Shown: piece after piece, positions 62,834 through 64,000 of the stretch
Position numbering within the stretch: position 1 is the first letter of the stretch
Layout: the number at the start of each line of letters is the position of its first letter
Made by a program: the position numbers and the translations under genes
Origin: Sedimentitalea sp042687825
Lineage (GTDB): Bacteria; Pseudomonadota; Alphaproteobacteria; Rhodobacterales; Rhodobacteraceae
DNA: 64,000 nucleotides
Assembly: GCF_042687825.1 (NCBI RefSeq)
Contig: NZ_JBHUQE010000011.1
Location: 1 to 64,000, forward strand
Reading direction: 5' to 3'
The notes under the pieces: generated by a model
The model's input: the letters and a program-made list of their open reading frames with translations, nothing else
Told to the model about the DNA's origin: nothing
Database searches by the model: none

Positions 62834-63678
62834 GCCCCGCTTGCCGGCGGCAGGCAGGGCCGCAGATGCGCGGTGACCGCACCGTCACCCAGTGCCTTGA
62901 TACGCGTGAGAGCCGCCTGCAGGGGCTCGTCCCGGACCGCCATGTGGTGCGCGTTGGCATGGATCAGCCGGTCGCGACCCGACACCAGCGCCACGTGACC
63001 TTTCCAGAACAGCAGATCGCCCCGTTGCGGGGTGGTGCCTGGTTCCAGCCGCTGGCCCAGCGTGGCCTGCTGCTGGTCGCTGTCGCCGGGGCAGGGGTGG
63101 CCGCAGGCCAGCAGGGCCGCCTGCACCAGCCCCGAACAATCGATGCCCAGACGGCTGTTGCCGCCCCACAAATACGGCGTGCCGAGGAACAGCCGGGCAA
63201 CGGCGACCGGATCGTCCAGCCGGTCGGCGATGACGCGCAGATGCACCCGCGGCACAAAGCCCTGGGCGGTTTCGACAAAGGCACCGGTTTCGGAGCGCAC
63301 GGTCACAAGGCTGCCAAAGCTAAGCATCTGGCGGTCCGGCGACTTGATGTCAGGGGCGGCATAAAGATGCGTGGCCGGAGCGCTGACCCAATGGGTAGGC
63401 GTCTGCTCCGGCCCGAGGGCCGCGTCGGGCAGATAGCCCACATAGCCATCCTTGCGCGCCTGCACGAAACTGTGGCCGCGATGGGTCTCATACCGGTCCA
63501 CCGTTTCGCCATACAGCAGTTGCCGGTCGCGCGCCTCGCCCGGCGCCCGCAACAGATCGACCACGGGCCAGGTGACGCGCATTGTCTGAGGGCGCACCCG
63601 TTTCACGCCTGCCGGCACCTGCATCAGATGCGCGGCCGCCACCCGCGCGTTCATCGGCGTGCTGCGCCTGTCGCTCAC
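62830..63678 (-). CDS. NlpC/P60 (C40) cell-wall peptidase with SH3-like domains
   Basis: The 282-residue protein has two bacterial SH3-like segments (about residues 30-150, including GETVDRYETHRGHSFVQ and FGSLVTVRSETGAF) and a C-terminal NlpC/P60 domain with Cys181 in GIDCSGLVQAAL, His228 in KGHVALVSG and His240 in IHANAHH as the catalytic triad. It should cut gamma-D-Glu-diamino acid links in peptidoglycan or murein peptides. No signal peptide is apparent, so a cytoplasmic murein-peptide recycling role is possible. It overlaps the peptidase gene upstream by 4 bp. Confidence 0.88.
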   Translation of the reverse strand: MSDRRSTPMNARVAAAHLMQVPAGVKRVRPQTMRVTWPVVDLLRAPGEARDRQLLYGETVDRYETHRGHSFVQARKDGYVGYLPDAALGPEQTPTHWVSAPATHLYAAPDIKSPDRQMLSFGSLVTVRSETGAFVETAQGFVPRVHLRVIADRLDDPVAVARLFLGTPYLWGGNSRLGIDCSGLVQAALLACGHPCPGDSDQQQATLGQRLEPGTTPQRGDLLFWKGHVALVSGRDRLIHANAHHMAVRDEPLQAALTRIKALGDGAVTAHLRPCLPPASGA

Positions 63679-64000
63679 AGGTCCAGCAGGTCGGGCAGCG
63701 CGTCCAGCAGCGCCCGCGCGCCCATGCCGACGCCCCCCTTGGGACGGGCCGGGGCATTCATCGATTGCCAGGCATAGATGTCGAAATGCACATAGGGCAC
63801 GCTGGATACGAAACGGCGCAGGAACAGCGCGGCAGTGATCGCACCGGCGAACCCGCCCGTAGGGGCATTGTCCAGATCGGCATTGGTCGGTTCGATCTTG
63901 GCTTCATAGGCCTCGTGAAACGGCATCCGCCAGACCGGGTCATCCACACGCGCCGCGGCCCGGCTCAAGGCCTGGGCGATGCCGTCGCTGTCGGTAAAAA
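63675..64000 (-). CDS. Leucyl aminopeptidase family protein, C-terminal part
   Basis: The last 108 codons of an M17 (leucyl aminopeptidase/PepA-type) gene cut off by the window edge. It reads WRMPFHEAYEAKIEPTNADL, then GGFAGAITAALFLRRFV and VHFDIYAWQSMNAPARPKG, which match the C-terminal region of that family (W-R-x-P-x, SxxADxxN and GAxTAAxFL positions). The catalytic residues lie beyond the edge. It overlaps the NlpC/P60 gene by 4 bp, forming a peptidase operon probably for murein-peptide turnover. Confidence 0.88.
   Translation of the reverse strand, partial: FTDSDGIAQALSRAAARVDDPVWRMPFHEAYEAKIEPTNADLDNAPTGGFAGAITAALFLRRFVSSVPYVHFDIYAWQSMNAPARPKGGVGMGARALLDALPDLLDL

Noticed and set aside
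62826..62836. Shared CTAG stop codons of convergent genes as a regulatory palindrome
   Set aside because: Only four bases and explained by two TAG stops overlapping on opposite strands.

Overview
The window is a GC-rich (roughly 63-65% by eye) chromosomal segment of an alphaproteobacterium, most likely a Rhodobacterales (Roseobacter/Paracoccus-type) species. Supporting this are the yajC-secD-secF-(TSUP)-(Mth938)-ccmABCDG block, the gpmI-envC-ctpA block, BamB directly before Der, a DUF2794 protein, an MbfA-type ferritin/VIT1 fusion, and an alphaproteobacterial LexA box of the form GAAC-N7-GAAC. Family calls come from reading the translations by eye; no database search was run.

Layout. 1-3156: a collapsed Mu-like prophage on the minus strand (MuA tail, internally deleted MuB, small early genes, GemA, then directly a frameshifted gpT head protein running off the left edge). 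3157-6187: a MarR regulator with palindromic operators and a divergent secreted protein, then a PepSY / cytochrome b561 / membrane-anchored LuxR-type operon. 6323-15785: LOG phosphoribohydrolase, LysM protein, ATM1-like ABC exporter, a tiny cysteine-rich secreted peptide, and an RND efflux pump with its adaptor. 16131-22834: YfgM-like TPR protein, BamB, Der, a DUF2235 hydrolase, a fatty acid desaturase and a TspO-like membrane protein. 22999-32936: serS, a pentapeptide membrane protein, the Sec translocon accessory genes and cytochrome c maturation genes. 33030-33896: an IS5-type fragment fused to a wrecked dnaE2. 33974-37971: gpmI, EnvC-like factor and CtpA protease. 38085-41786: a glyoxalase-like protein, two lineage-restricted proteins and ilvD. 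41976-48281: an apparently ATPase-dead ABC transporter with a cyclic-nucleotide-binding-like tail, a CPBP protease, accD and folC. 48334-58871: zapE, two transporters, small metabolic enzymes, formaldehyde-detoxification genes (fghA, class III adh), MbfA with a divergent TetR, an NYN protein and a GNAT. 59104-64000: a c'-type cytochrome, a dead imuB with an intact SOS box, a Ca2+/Na+ antiporter, a PaaX-like regulator, DUF2794, an NlpC/P60 hydrolase and the end of a leucyl-aminopeptidase-family gene.

How the genes fit together. Most of the window is housekeeping: protein export (yajC/secDF), outer-membrane assembly (bamB), cell-wall turnover (envC-like, ctpA, C40 peptidase, LysM), haem delivery to c-type cytochromes (ccm), branched-chain amino acid, fatty acid and folate synthesis. 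The unusual parts are genome decay and odd architectures. Two of the three parts of the SOS mutasome (ImuB and DnaE2) survive only as relics 26 kb apart, although imuB still carries what looks like an intact LexA box. The Mu-like prophage has lost nearly everything between its early region and its major head gene. The most interesting intact gene is the 1037-residue ABC-like protein at 41976-45089, whose nucleotide-binding domain has lost its recognisable catalytic motifs, is split by a roughly 275-residue insert, and ends in a CNB-like domain.
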